Positions 35,355 through 45,255 of a DNA stretch of 64,000 bases are shown here, piece by piece. The first letter of the stretch is position 1, and every line of letters begins with the position of its first letter. This DNA comes from Phymorhynchus buccinoides (lineage: Eukaryota > Mollusca > Gastropoda > Neogastropoda > Raphitomidae): NCBI GenBank assembly GCA_017654935.2, contig CM065680.1, positions 44,280,084-44,344,083 on the forward strand, in the 5' to 3' direction. The notes under the pieces are model-generated. The model did not search any database. It saw only the letters and a list, made by a program, of their open reading frames with translations, and was not told the DNA's origin. A program made the translations under genes and the position numbers.

Positions 35355-35575
35355 TGCTATGTGAATTCGTGTCATCCATCCCACCGGCACACACGGCCTA
35401 CTCGTACCGAATAGTGGAATGGGCTCGTGCGCGCAAGATCTTGTGCGTGCGTTCGCACACGGGACCTCGGTTTTAGGTCTCATCTGAAGGTCCAGGAAAT
35501 AGGAGTAAAGTATCTTTCCCAAGGATACAACACCGTCACCAGCCGGGTTCGAACCCACCGCACCCTCTCTCCCTC
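35355..35575 (-). mobile_element. tRNA-derived SINE
   Basis: In reverse complement a B-box-like GGGTTCGAACCC (35545-35556) is followed by CCTTGGGAAAGATACTTTAC, CCTTCAGATGAGACCTAAAA and CGCACGCACAAGATC. The body matches the copy at 58240-58450 (CCTTCGGATGGGGACTTAAA). A clear A box was not identified. Confidence 0.6.
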
Positions 35576-36098
35576 ACTCTCTACACATACACACACATAC
35601 ATTTTTGCTTTGTATTTCTATTTGAATTAATATTGTTGCAGAGCTTCAGATTGTCAGTGCGCCCACGTCATTGACTCATTCTTTTTAATAATGACGCATG
35701 TAATCACATTTCCATGATTGATAATTCATGACACAATGAAAGAAAAGTTTTAAACTTCAAAAGCTGTCTGTTCTGCCTTTTTTTTCCAAGTATATCTTTA
35801 TAGCCACTAGTAGTTTTGCTAAATAAACTACCGGTAAGTGTTTTTATTTTCTATACAGACACACGTGTGCACCCACAAAAATAATTGTGCCACATAAGTG
35901 GCCCATCATTTGAAAAAATGACCCCTCAATTTGTGCAGCCATGGGTCATATGACCCATGAAGTCTGAAAACAATGTGAAGCTCTGTGGATGTTTTCAGAT
36001 TAGATTAACTAAGCATTAGCACCCTGTTGTTGTTTTTATTATGATATTGATGCATTCGGATTCAGTAACCCATTAACAACTCCAATTGTATCAAATCT
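35576..36098. other. Spacer, no gene seen
   Basis: AT-rich. ATGACCCATGAAG and TGGGTCATATGACCC words near 35930-35960 form a small hairpin. Nothing else is recognised. Confidence 0.35.
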
Positions 36099-36164
36099 AA
36101 GGCCTTTGTCATGTTTCAGTGCCTAATGTTTCATACTTTCCCCATATTGATACTCTTTGTTCCA

Positions 36165-36525
36165 TGTTCTTCTTCTGCGTTCCCAGGCCATATGGCCGTA
36201 ATGGGTGATGTATACGTATATATGTCCGGTTTTCAGTTTTCAGTGGTCTCCTCGCTGTATTATGTGTATACAGCCAACATGTTATGATTTCAGACGAGCT
36301 CCCCAAAAAAAAACTGGGGGGAGGATTTTGTTAAAACAAGTCAGGAGAATGGGCCAATATGTCAGAAAAATATAGTGATGATAGAAAGCAAAGGGAGTCA
36401 AAAGGCAGAGTCAAAGAGAGTGGTAGATTAGAGGAAGTTACAAGCACAGAACTTCCAGAAGGTAGGGGAACTATTTGTAGAAAAGGCCCCCCCCCCCCCC
36501 TCCCCGGTATTCCCACGGGGGGTTG
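36165..36525 (-). mobile_element. SINE-like family 'GGGGATACC', copy in unit 1
   Basis: In + orientation it runs from TTCTTCTGCGTTCCCAGGCC to CCCCGGTATTCCCACGGGG. The other complete copies are at 40224-40552 and 59800-60140. No RNA polymerase III boxes were identified, so 'SINE-like' rests on length, (GAA)n tail and copy number. Confidence 0.75.
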
Positions 36526-36640
36526 TTCCATATAAATATTAAGTTTCTTGAAGGCATGTGTGTTTTTCTTAGTTCCTTTACTATTTAATTCCTTTCACAT
36601 TATGAAAATGTTTTGTTACATGTATTTGTTTTTCTTTTCT

Positions 36641-36753
36641 AGTTTTCCCTTTGGAGTTGGAGTACGCAAGTGCAGTAGGCCCCAGAATCCAAGACTACTT
36701 GCTGAATCATCTCTTCCTGCGGCATAAAGTATATGACTGACTTCTGTCGTTTC
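36641..36753 (+). other. Exon-like segment in the duplicated unit
   Basis: It has an acceptor-like TTTTCTTTTCTAG before it and GTAAGCC after it. One frame reads LELEYASAVGPRIQDYLLNH but reaches a stop before the donor. The unit 2 version (37398-37480) reads LEYANAVGPRIQDYLLNH. The conserved splice-like borders suggest an old exon duplicated within the unit; the family is not recognised. Confidence 0.3.
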
Positions 36754-36966
36754 TGGTAAGCCAGATCTACTGAAGATATATATACCTTTTCTTTAATAAA
36801 ACCCATTACAAATGTGTACAGCTGTGAAGCTATACTGCCCAAAGTAGAATATACAGTTACTCATACAGTCGAACCCGCTTATAAGAAAACCCGCTTATAA
36901 GGCCTTTGTCATGTTTCAGTGCCTAATGTTTTATACTTTCCCCATATTGATACTTTTTGTTCCATG

Positions 36967-37290
36967 TTCTTCTTCTGCGTTCCCAGGCCATATGGCCATA
37001 ATAGGTGATGTACGTATATATCCGGTTTTCAGTTTTCACTGGTCTCCTCGCTGCATACAGCTAACACGTTATGATTTCAGACGAGCTGAAAAGAAAAAAC
37101 ATATTTGGAAGATTTTGTTTTTTTAAAAAGTCAGGAGAATGGGCCAATATGTCAGAAAGATAGTTGATGATAGAAAGCAAAGGGAAAAGGCAGAGTCAAA
37201 GAGAGTGGCACATTAGAGAAGTTCCAAGCACATAACTTCCAGAAGGTGGGGGGACTATTTGTGCAAAAGCCCTCCTCCCGGCTATCCCTA
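36967..37290 (-). mobile_element. SINE-like family 'GGGGATACC', copy in unit 2
   Basis: It is the diverged duplicate of the copy at 36165-36525, sharing TTCTTCTGCGTTCCCAGGCC and GAACTTCCAGAAGG-type words. Its 5' GGGGATACC end is eroded (CGGCTATCCCTAG). Confidence 0.7.
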
Positions 37291-37750
37291 GTTGTTCCCT
37301 GTAAATATTAAGTTTCTTGAAGGCATGTGTGTTTTTCTTAGTTCCTTTAATATTTAATTCCTCTCACATTATGAAAATGTTCTTTTTTTTCTAGTTTTCT
37401 CTTTGGAGTTGGAGTACGCAAATGCAGTAGGCCCCAGAATCCAAGACTACTTGCTGAATCATCCCTTCCTGAGGCAATTTCTGGTAAGCCAGATCTACTG
37501 AAGATATATATACCTTTTCTTTAATAAAAAAAAAAACACATTACAAATTTGTACAGCTGTGAAGCTATACTGCCCAAAGTAGAATATACAGTTACTCATA
37601 ATTTTAAATTGATTCTCAATATGAATTTCTCATTATTTCCAATTTATTACCAGCCCCACGTCTTTTTCAATTTAACCTACCACCACCATCTCTTTTCTCT
37701 TCTCTGTAGTGTTTTTGTTCAGTAACGGGTTGGTTTTTGTGTGTGGTATA

Positions 37751-37949
37751 AAAGGTGTGAACATCCTGGTGTGTGGAAACCCCTACATGAACAAGTCCAT
37801 TTCCTGAAGTACCTGGAGAAGATGGTGCCCCGGGTGGTGTTCCCCATGGGCCAGGCGACATCAAGAGGAACCTCGTGTGTGGATGATGGATGGCAGGTGC
37901 TCTGCAGCTGGCTGACAAAGGGGTGTGTCTCATTGGTGAGCTTGACATG
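37751..37949 (+). pseudogene. MCM2-like helicase exon, broken
   Basis: Three frames together match the AAA+ core of MCM2. KGVNILVCGNPYMNKSI corresponds to the Walker A region, normally GDPGTAKSQ. After a frame change, FLKYLEKMVPRVVFPMGQAT corresponds to the block that follows. After another, AGALQLADKGVCLIGELDM corresponds to the Walker B region, normally LIDEFDKM. The altered Walker A and B residues, an internal stop and two frame changes show it is non-functional. A GTAAGG follows directly, so a splice donor may be retained, favouring an exon duplicated at DNA level over a processed copy. Confidence 0.75.
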
Positions 37950-38200
37950 GTAAGGGACACTCGGAGAGAGAAATTCAAAATGCGTGTGTGTGAATCAGAA
38001 GTTATCGCTGTTCAATACTTTTTTTCAAACCTTAAAAATGTGCTAGGTGATATTGAAAGTGCATTCTGGTTTTTGTTTGTGGCACAAGCCACAAACCTAT
38101 AACTCACTTTGTCTGTCTGTCGGTCTGTCCAAAATTGTCGCACATATTGTAAAAGAGAAAGAAAAGTACAGACACAAAAAAATACTTGGGCATAAAGTAA

Positions 38201-39024
38201 CAGAGTTGCATCTAGGGCGCGTGATTGCACGATTCACGCAATTTTTTGGAAAATCCCGCAAATGTGAAAAAGCCATGCGGGACCGCGCGCGCAAAAAAGA
38301 GTCCATGCCCGCCTTTCAAACATGCGATATGCGCGATTGTTTTTTCCGCGAAGAAAGTCATTCCGAGCAGGGCTTCAACTTCTCCAAACAGCAAATAAAA
38401 AGCAATTTCATTGGTCAGTACTGTCAATTGTAAACGTGATCGGCCAATGAATGCGCGTTTAACTTTGTGGGCTTCCAAGTAAAATGGCGACCAAACGGAA
38501 GAGTGCGACGCTGTTCTATTTTTCTTTTAAAAAAACACGTACTTCCACTCCCACTTCGACAGCCAAAACCTGTGCTACAGAAGAAGAAAGTCCAGCACTA
38601 GCAGCTTTGTGTTCAGCAAAAACTAGTGAAGCAGTGAATGTGATTGCTGCCGAAACTGGCGCCGATGGTGCAAGTGGTGTTGATACTGACAGTGACAAAG
38701 AAATTTTACTGGACACAGAAGGTGAGGCCGTTAGGCCTACTGCCAAAAGTGGGAAACCGAGTAGATAAGAATGGGTCAAAAAATGGCCTTGGGGGCAAAA
38801 TGCAGAAGATGGCTTGCGCTGTCAATTGTGTTTGAAACACTAAAAGAACAATGCATTCACGGAGTGGAGTTGGCTGATTGACCTGAAGAAGAAGAAGAAG
38901 AAAGCTGTGCAGAAATGTGAAATTGTTGAACATGGTGTGTGTGTGTGTGTGTGTGTGTACACATACCGGTAGCTAAGTTTTTCATTTTTATTGTACTTTT
39001 TTTTTTGCTGCCCCCCCCCCCCCC
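38201..39024 (+). mobile_element. hAT-like nonautonomous transposon, copy 2
   Basis: It starts with the terminal repeat CAGAGTTGCATCTAGG and parallels the reverse complement of 21769-22764 through AAAGCCATGCGGGACCGCGC, the short ORF, a GT microsatellite (38934-38958) and TTTTTGCTGCCCCCCC. It ends abruptly at about 39024 without the second terminal repeat, so the right end is deleted. Confidence 0.75.
38484..38850 (+). pseudogene. Transposon-encoded TTF-type zinc-finger protein, copy 2
   Basis: It starts MATKRKSATLFYFSFKKTR and keeps the same serine/threonine and acidic middle as copy 1. At KPSR a 6-bp deletion relative to copy 1 (loss within AGATTTCAAGCAGAATGG) creates TAA. Beyond the stop the frame still reads WVKKWPWGQNAEDGLRCQLC, then LKH and a stop. 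The W-WPW ... C-x2-C pattern resembles the TTF-type finger upstream of hAT/ZMYM-type transposases. No catalytic domain follows. Confidence 0.6.
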
Positions 39025-39320
39025 GAAATGGTCAGAGATAACATTCTGGTTTACAGATTAAAATTATTGAAAAGCCAGGGGAGGTGACTCAGTGTATGTA
39101 ACGATTGGAGTGGTAAAAATAGACCGCTTGTTGAGTGAAAGTGTTTGATCAAAAATTGTGTGTGTGAAGAGCATAATGTAAATGCGCTCGGCGATGGCCT
39201 TGTTTGTAGTTCAAATAGTCGCGTGCCACAAACGATTGCGAATCCGCGCTTGTTTTTTTAAATGTAGCTTATTAAAAAGCATTACAAAAGTTACACGTTT
39301 ATGTGCTCTTTGTTGTTATA

Positions 39321-39553
39321 GAAGCATTGTCGCAGCCAAAAAAGTCACTCAGTCAAATAAATCGCCCGGCTACTATGAGAGTATGTATTTGCGACATTGA
39401 GCATGAACCACAAATTTCACTTTTTTCTAGGGTTAGGGTTAGGTAAATGGTTCAAGTACAGAAAAAGTGAAATTTCTGGTTGTCGCAAATACACACTCTC
39501 ATAGTAGCGGGCGATTTATTTGACTGAGTGACTTTTTTGACTGCGACAAGCAT
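39321..39553. repeat. Foldback element with ~75-bp arms
   Basis: The left arm (39321-39395) contains AAAAAAGTCACTCAGTCAAA and GCTACTATGAGAGT. The right arm (39481-39553) is its complement (TTTGACTGAGTGACTTTTTT). The loop holds a second inverted pair (AAATTTCACTTTTT / AAAAAGTGAAATTT) and AGGGTTAGGGTTAGG. Confidence 0.8.
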
Positions 39554-40040
39554 TACTACTGTCGATGTAAGGATGTGAACTGTATTTAGATTGTCATTAC
39601 AATATACCAACTTCGTACAGTAATATTATGTTTTCAGATACATTGATGCTTCTCTTTGGTTTATGTGCCTGGATTCTGCTTTTTTACAAGACCTCTGCCT
39701 GCATGCTTTTTTTTTAAATTTAAGGAGCAACCTCCGTTTTATGTCTTCCCTGTATTTTGTTCTTACCACCACTTATCACAGCCCAGGTAGTGGCTTAACT
39801 TGTGTAATGTTACATTGCCCCCTTATATCCCCAAAGGGATGCTGTTCCTGCACTGTACCAGGAATTAGGCTATTCCTGTATCCCAGGTTTTCAGGTTATA
39901 GCAGGGTTTTCTAGAAGCACCCATGCAGAGGAGTACATTTTTTTGTGTCCATTCCTTGGATATATTGGCCAACATTATGTTGATCAATTGTATCTTTGAA
40001 TTCAGTAGATCAACTTTTTTTGTGTTTATGCAGAAAAGGA
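39554..40040. other. Spacer, no gene seen
   Basis: No supported coding sequence is present. The + strand ORF at 39663 is unrecognised. Confidence 0.35.
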
Positions 40041-40175
40041 GATCTGATACGAAGACTGGGAAGAGAAGACTCCACAGCAGCACAGACAGCCCATGACTTG
40101 CCTCCTGTCCTCCATCCTCTCCATCCATCGTTTGCTCCCTGGCCAACATGTTAGGCCTACTTTAATAAAAAACAA
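40041..40175 (+). other. Possible terminal exon with poly(A) signal
   Basis: TTTTGTGTTTATGCAG could be an acceptor for AAAAGGAGATCTGATACG. The frame reads KRRSDTKTGKRRLHSSTDSP and stops. AATAAA follows at about 40163. It is basic and short, with no family recognised and no connected upstream exon. Confidence 0.2.
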
Positions 40176-40223
40176 TTTTTAATGTTGTATATTGTTTGAT
40201 TTGAGTGAAATGTTTATTGCCTT

Positions 40224-40552
40224 TCTTCTTCTTCTTCTGCGTTCCCAGGCCATATGGCCATAATGCGTAAGGTACGTATATGTCCGGTTTTCACTGGTCT
40301 CCCTGCTGCGCACAGCCGACACATTCTGATTTTGGAGGAGCTCAAAGGAGAAAAAGTATTTGGAAGACTTTTTTTTTTAAAGGCAGGAGAATGGGCCAAT
40401 AAGCCAAAAAGATAGCAGATGACAGAAAGCAAAGGGAAAAGGCAGTCTAAGAGAGTGGCAGATTAGAGGACGTTTCAAGCACAGAACTTCCAGAAGGTGG
40501 GGGAACTATTTGTATGGAAGACCCCCCCCCCGGTATCCCCACGGGGGTTTGC
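40224..40552 (-). mobile_element. SINE-like family 'GGGGATACC', complete copy
   Basis: It starts with (CTT)n, reading on the - strand as a (GAA)n tail, then GCGTTCCCAGGCCATATGGC. It ends CCGGTATCCCCACGGGGG. Length is about 330 bp. A CT microsatellite follows at 40583-40634. Confidence 0.8.
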
Positions 40553-40582
40553 CTTTCAAAACACTAAAAAGTTTTACACAGA

Positions 40583-40634
<52 letters not shown>

Positions 40635-40635
<1 letters not shown>

Positions 40636-41317
40636 AACGTTATTGAAAAAGTACTTATTTGCTTTAAAATATTCTTAGAAACACTTGGAGATCACCAGGA
40701 AAACACCCTTTAGTTTTGCAGAGATCGCAACACTCACTTTGCTCTGGTTTCCTAGAACAATCAAATTGTCAAATAGGTGATTCCTTCTTGGCAGAGGTGC
40801 TGAAGTCAAATCCTTTCAGTGAAAGAGAAGGCATGTGCCTTCCCTTTTCTAATGGCTGCATTAGTTTAGACAGGATCGTTTATACAAAATTTTTGCAGTA
40901 CAAGCCTTTTTTTCTTTCTTTTTTTTTAATTTTATGGAGTTTACCTAAAGGAGTTTCGCTCACAACAAAGGAAATAGCTTCATTTTTTTTGTTACTGCAT
41001 TACAAAGAAAATGATTCAACCACAATGAGTGGCCTCCACCCACCCCATCCAAAATGACTTCTATCTCCGCCAAGGAGGAATCGACGTTTTAATGGTTTGA
41101 TTTATAGGAAACCAGAGCAAAGTGAGCGTTCCGATTCTTGAAAAGGCTGTGTTTCTGATGATTTTTATGTTTTTCTTGCAAAAACTCATCCGTCAGGGTC
41201 CACCTTTCAACCCTAGTCTAAGAACTCTAAATGTTGTGACTTATCAAGTTATGGTGAGTTAGGTCGATTTCCGTTGTATATAAATCTGTCTTGATTTGAA
41301 TTGAAACGAAACAGAAA
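40635..41317. other. Spacer, no gene seen
   Basis: CTCCGCCAAGGAGGA near 41065 is a short hairpin word also present at 29670. No coding evidence. Confidence 0.35.
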
Positions 41318-41481
41318 TACAGTGGAACCTCCCTTATAAGGCTTTCAAAAAACATCCAAAATGCTGTCTTATAAGGGGGGTAATTTTAATACTTACACAG
41401 AAGGGCAATGTCTGAGAGAACAAGTTTTACGTGGGAGGGAGTCTATATAATGGGAGGTCTTATAAAGGAGGTTCCACTGTA
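41318..41481. mobile_element. 164-bp MITE with CAGTGGAACC termini
   Basis: TACAGTGGAACCTCCCTTAT at the left and the complementary AGGAGGTTCCACTGTA at the right. The interior, including CACAGAAGGGCAATGTCT, matches 26221-26396. Confidence 0.85.
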
Positions 41482-41734
41482 AAAATAAAACGTTTCCTTA
41501 CATTCTAATGTGAAAGGCAGTGGTACTTTTCAATTCTAATCACTGTCATCCTATCCCTTCCCCCCACACACACACTCTTTATGAATTTATCTCTGTCTCT
41601 GTTTATTTGAGACCTGTGTATTTGTGTTCTACTGTATTTTTCTGACCATAAGGCGCACTTGTGTATTCGTGTTCTAATTATTTTTGATTATGGATTCAAA
41701 TATAATTATTGTCAATGTATATTTTGACTTGCCC

Positions 41735-41925
41735 ATGGGGATGCCGGGAGATCTTTCATACAAATAGTTCCTCCACCTTCTGGAAGTTCTGTGCTTGTAA
41801 CTTCCTCTAATTTGTCATTCTCTTTGACTCTGCCTTTTCCCTTTACGTTACCGTACTGTTATCTGCTATCTTTCTATCTCACTGGTCCATTCTCCTGCCT
41901 TTTTCTATAAATTCTTACAAAGATT
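41735..41925 (+). mobile_element. SINE-like family 'GGGGATACC', 5' part
   Basis: CATGGGGATGCCGGGAGATC is followed by AGTTCCTCCACCTTCTGGAA and CTCTTTGACTCTGCCTTTTC, then TCCATTCTCCTGCC. The 3' (GAA)n half is absent. Confidence 0.75.
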
Positions 41926-42039
41926 TCTTCAGCCGAAGTCAGACATGCTGGGCCTATTTCTTAGGCGCATAACGGCAGCATGACGCATCTACGCTCATAT
42001 GACAGAAAACTGAGCGAACGAGAAAAAAATGTCTTATTA

Positions 42040-42410
42040 TCTATGTCATACGCCACGACACACAATCTGAAGCAATAATTCATTGACATTGACCTTGATT
42101 GCTTTACCATCATCAAATTTGCCATACATCAATGCATTTATTATGCCAAATTTGAAGTCCAACGGTGTAGAAGTTATGGCCTTTTACAGATTTTACGTTT
42201 TCAAGGTCATACATCAATGTGAAGATTGCAATTATTTATGGACCGATGTCTTCCTCTCTTAGTGACACACCACCACACAAAATTTGAAGCGATTCTGTCA
42301 AGCGGTTTGGGAGAAAATTCGTCCGGACGCACGCATGAACGGACGGACAGATGAAACAAAAACAATTCTTCCGGAAGCTTCAGGAACTAAAAAGGGTAAC
42401 AAACGTTAAA
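42040..42410. repeat. Interspersed repeat with CGGTTTGGGAGAAAATTCGT
   Basis: TCAAATTTGCCATACATCAA and AAGCGATTCTGTCAAGCGG are followed by ACGGACGGACAGATG. This string style is common in invertebrate transposon 3' ends. About 42880-43200 has a related style (GGGGCCATAACTCACACACC; TTCAAATTTGGCATGTAGG). Confidence 0.4.
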
Positions 42411-43261
42411 CACATACTAGTAAGAAAAAAGACATAAAAAATGCCGTAGCAAAATAGATCAGAGAGAAAAAGGAACATTCAAAAATAGATTTGTAAGGAA
42501 AGATAAAAGAACAGATTAAAGATCCGTGGTGACAAAAATCAGATGAACTGGAAAACTGCAGATTTTGTTGGGAGACTTTATGGGGGGAAAAGATACAGTA
42601 AAAGACATGGTAGGCAGAAAAATAGAAAAGGTAATAAAATTAAAAAAAGGGGTGGGCACAACTTGGTCGAGAACACCACCGCCACATGAAGGGCTTGGTC
42701 TTGAAGTACAAAGACCTAAAATACCTGTTATAGACATATATATTTTATGTTAGTGAAGCTGCAGTCTCCAGCCATGCCTTAGTATGCAGGCATAAGCCTA
42801 CTACTGGGTACTGTTCATACTGATCTTATCTCTGACCCTGGGCATGTGAAAAAGTTGTTTTTGCCACATGTTGTTACCCGGCCAGAGGCCGAGGTATTGC
42901 GATCGGTCTGTGTGTCTGTCTGTGTATCGATTATCTTAAAAACTACTGTTTAGATCTTGATTAAAATTGGCAGAGGGGTAGACAGCTTGAAAAGGAAGCT
43001 TCCTTTCATTAATCAACACCGTGCTGACCTTGACCTTGAAGTTTGACCTTGAAAACTGAAAATCTTTAAGGGGCCATAACTCACACACCGTTGGTGTTAG
43101 AGTCTTCAAATTTGGCATGTAGGTACTTTGGCTTATGCCCGTTCTGATGGTGGCATACCGGTCAAGGTCACGGTCCGGGAGATCGGTAGGCCTTGAAAGT
43201 TGTAGGGCTCTACAAATTGGGTTTTAAGACATATTTTCCACATTTGTACTTAACAGAAGTG
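42411..43261. other. Repeat-like spacer, no gene seen
   Basis: The short ORFs at 42516 and 42565 overlap on opposite strands and lack support. 42880-43200 is repeat-like. Confidence 0.35.
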
Positions 43262-43884
43262 CTTCAGACTAGTGACTGTCTACACACCTGCTTGCTCCCT
43301 ACGTTCTTCCTCGAGCTCTGACTGCTGCACACTCAAGGTTCTTCGGGTCCACACAAAATCTTTTTGTGAACGATCCTTCCACTATTTAGCACCTCACTTA
43401 TGGAATTCCCTCCCACAACATGTCCGCTCATCTGACTATCTCCGCCTTTCGCTCTGCCCTTAAAACTCACTTGTTTCTGACATATTTTGATTAATGTTTG
43501 TGGGGGGTCCGTTTCATTGCAGGAATCTTGTACATTTTTTAAATTTACAATTATTTTATAATTCGTAAGTTATGTTGAACTTTAAATGCTTGTAAATGAG
43601 GTAGAATGGTATTTTTGTTCTTGCAAAATTTGTCTATTATACTTAGTTATGTAACTGGTATGTCGATGACAGTATGATTTTATTTCAAGTTGTAGTATTG
43701 TATCCAAAGTTGATTGTGAATGTGGTCTATGTTCCTTCTTGATTGAGAATGTGAATGTGGTCTATGTTTCTAAGAATGTTTATATTGTAACTATTTTACT
43801 CATATATATAATGTGTGTGTGTGTGTGCGTGCGTGCGTTCATGTGTGTTTGTGTATATATGTGTGTGTGCCTGCGTCCATGCAG

Positions 43885-43918
<34 letters not shown>

Positions 43919-43961
43919 ATGTTGCGTGCAATCATCGTGTTTATTTTACTTTCTAATGATT

Positions 43962-44213
43962 GCCAACCGCGATCGTAGAGAGCAGATTGGTATTGTTTTC
44001 ACTCGTGTCTGAGGCGGACTATGTATGTATGTATGTTTGTATGTATTCTCTCTAGCGTTTGAACGGATAGACTTAGGATGCTCAAATTTTGCATGCGGGT
44101 AGGTAGTAGGAAGATCTAGGCCAAGTTCGATAATGAAGGTTATGGGTCAAGGTCACTGGAGCCGAATAACACTGCCGCGCGGTTGGTAATTTAGCGTCTT
44201 AACGCTCTAGTTC
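43962..44213. mobile_element. Insertion 1 in the L2-like 3' UTR
   Basis: About 250 bp starting GCCAACCGCG replaces the junction TAATGATT/ATTATTTG seen in the intact copy. GCGCGGTTGGT near 44176 is an inverted match to its start. It includes a (GTAT)n patch and GGTCAAGGTCACTGGAG. Class unknown. Confidence 0.55.
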
Positions 44214-44277
44214 ATTATTTGTTTGCCTTTAATGTTCTTGTTATCAATGTAAAGTGCACTGAGTTCATCTGAGAAAG

Positions 44278-45045
44278 TCCCCCTGGCGGGCTTCCACCTT
44301 TCATGGGGGGGGGGGGGGGCTTACGGAGAGTAGCCCAACAGCCTCCTAAAGTCCAACCACACGTCATCGTCGTAGGAGGCGGGCAACGGCTTAGGCTGGC
44401 TTATGTGGTCATGGCCCTCCCGTGGGGATACCGGGGGGTCTTTCAGCAGAAATAGTTCCCCCTTCTTCTGGAAGTTCTATGCTAGTAACTTCCCCTACTC
44501 TGTCACTCTCTTTGACTCTGCCTTTTCTCTTCTTTTTGCTTTCTGGCGTCTACTTTTTTCTGCCTTGTTGGTCCATTCACCTGCATTTTTTCTATGAAAC
44601 CCTTCCACGTTTTTCCTTTTTACAATTTATGACATGCCAGTTTTTTTTTTATTGTACACTGTCTGGCATCCATACGTGATAATTACACACTTGAGTGGGC
44701 ACCTGTTGTCCATTCTGCAGTGCATATTAGCTTATATAGCATTTTTTATGTATTTTAGCTTTCTAGTATGTGTTTGTTATCCTTTTTTACTGTTTTTTTT
44801 AACCTGGATCCGATAAATGAGAGTATGGTAGCTCCACGTTTCCAGCACTGTGTGGACTTATGAGCTATAGGGTATAATGATGGAAGTGTCATGTTATGAA
44901 TTGTACTACATTTTTTTGTTTTCAGTTTTTGTACGTTAAGATTCATGGATTTGTGTTTTGCTATACATGGTGGATTTTTATGCGGTGACAGTCCTGAGAT
45001 AACCATAGCTGTTGACGGGACTATAAGAGACTAACTAACTAACTA
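44278..45045 (+). mobile_element. Insertion 2: 768-bp retroelement with (CTAA)n tail
   Basis: It is flanked by an exact 11-bp duplication, ATCTGAGAAAG (44267-44277 and 45046-45056). It ends ACTAACTAACTAACTAA, a short-repeat tail expected of a non-LTR element. Its 5' part holds a poly-G run and a GGGGATACC-family segment (about 44410-44600). Either it is a composite, or the 'GGGGATACC' family is related to its parent. Confidence 0.8.
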
Positions 45046-45255
45046 ATCTGAGAAAGAGCGCTTTATAAATTCCCATTATTATTTTTGTTTTTATTATCAT
45101 TGAACTTGTCCCAGAGTTTAATGCAAGTTATGATGTTCACGCTCCCACAGTACAACAATGTCAATCATTTTCGAGTTTCTTGTTTCCATGCGTGGTCGAC
45201 TGGTCACAAACGAAAAAAACACGTGATTTGAGTAACTAGGCCTAGGCTTTTCAGG

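Larger units (their letters stand above)
36099..37597. repeat. Tandem duplication of a ~750-bp unit holding a SINE-like copy and an exon-like segment
   Basis: Unit 1 starts at 36099 and unit 2 at about 36900, both with AAGGCCTTTGTCATGTTTCA. Both contain a 'GGGGATACC' SINE-like copy on the - strand. Both then carry GAGTTGGAGTACGCAA, AGGCCCCAGAATCCAAGACT, TTCTGGTAAGCCAGATCT and ATACTGCCCAAAGTAGAATA. Unit 1 has a 30-bp segment (around 36723-36750) missing from unit 2. The junction (36864-36902) is a fragment of the CAGTGGAACC MITE (GTCGAACCCGCTTATAAG). Confidence 0.85.
43262..45105 (+). mobile_element. 5'-truncated L2-like element with two nested insertions
   Basis: From about 43270 it matches the C-terminus of the 3822-7350 element (CCCTACGTTCTTCCTC, TTATGGAATTCCCTCCCAC). 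It then matches its 3' UTR, including a diverged GT/GA microsatellite. The match is broken at 43962-44213 and again at 44278-45045. It resumes to end CGCTTTATAAATTCCC and an AT-rich tail. Confidence 0.85.

Noticed and set aside
35545..35556. Possible tRNA gene at GGGTTCGAACCC
   Set aside because: Only a B-box-like word is present; no cloverleaf or A box. The flanks match a SINE body shared with 58240-58450.
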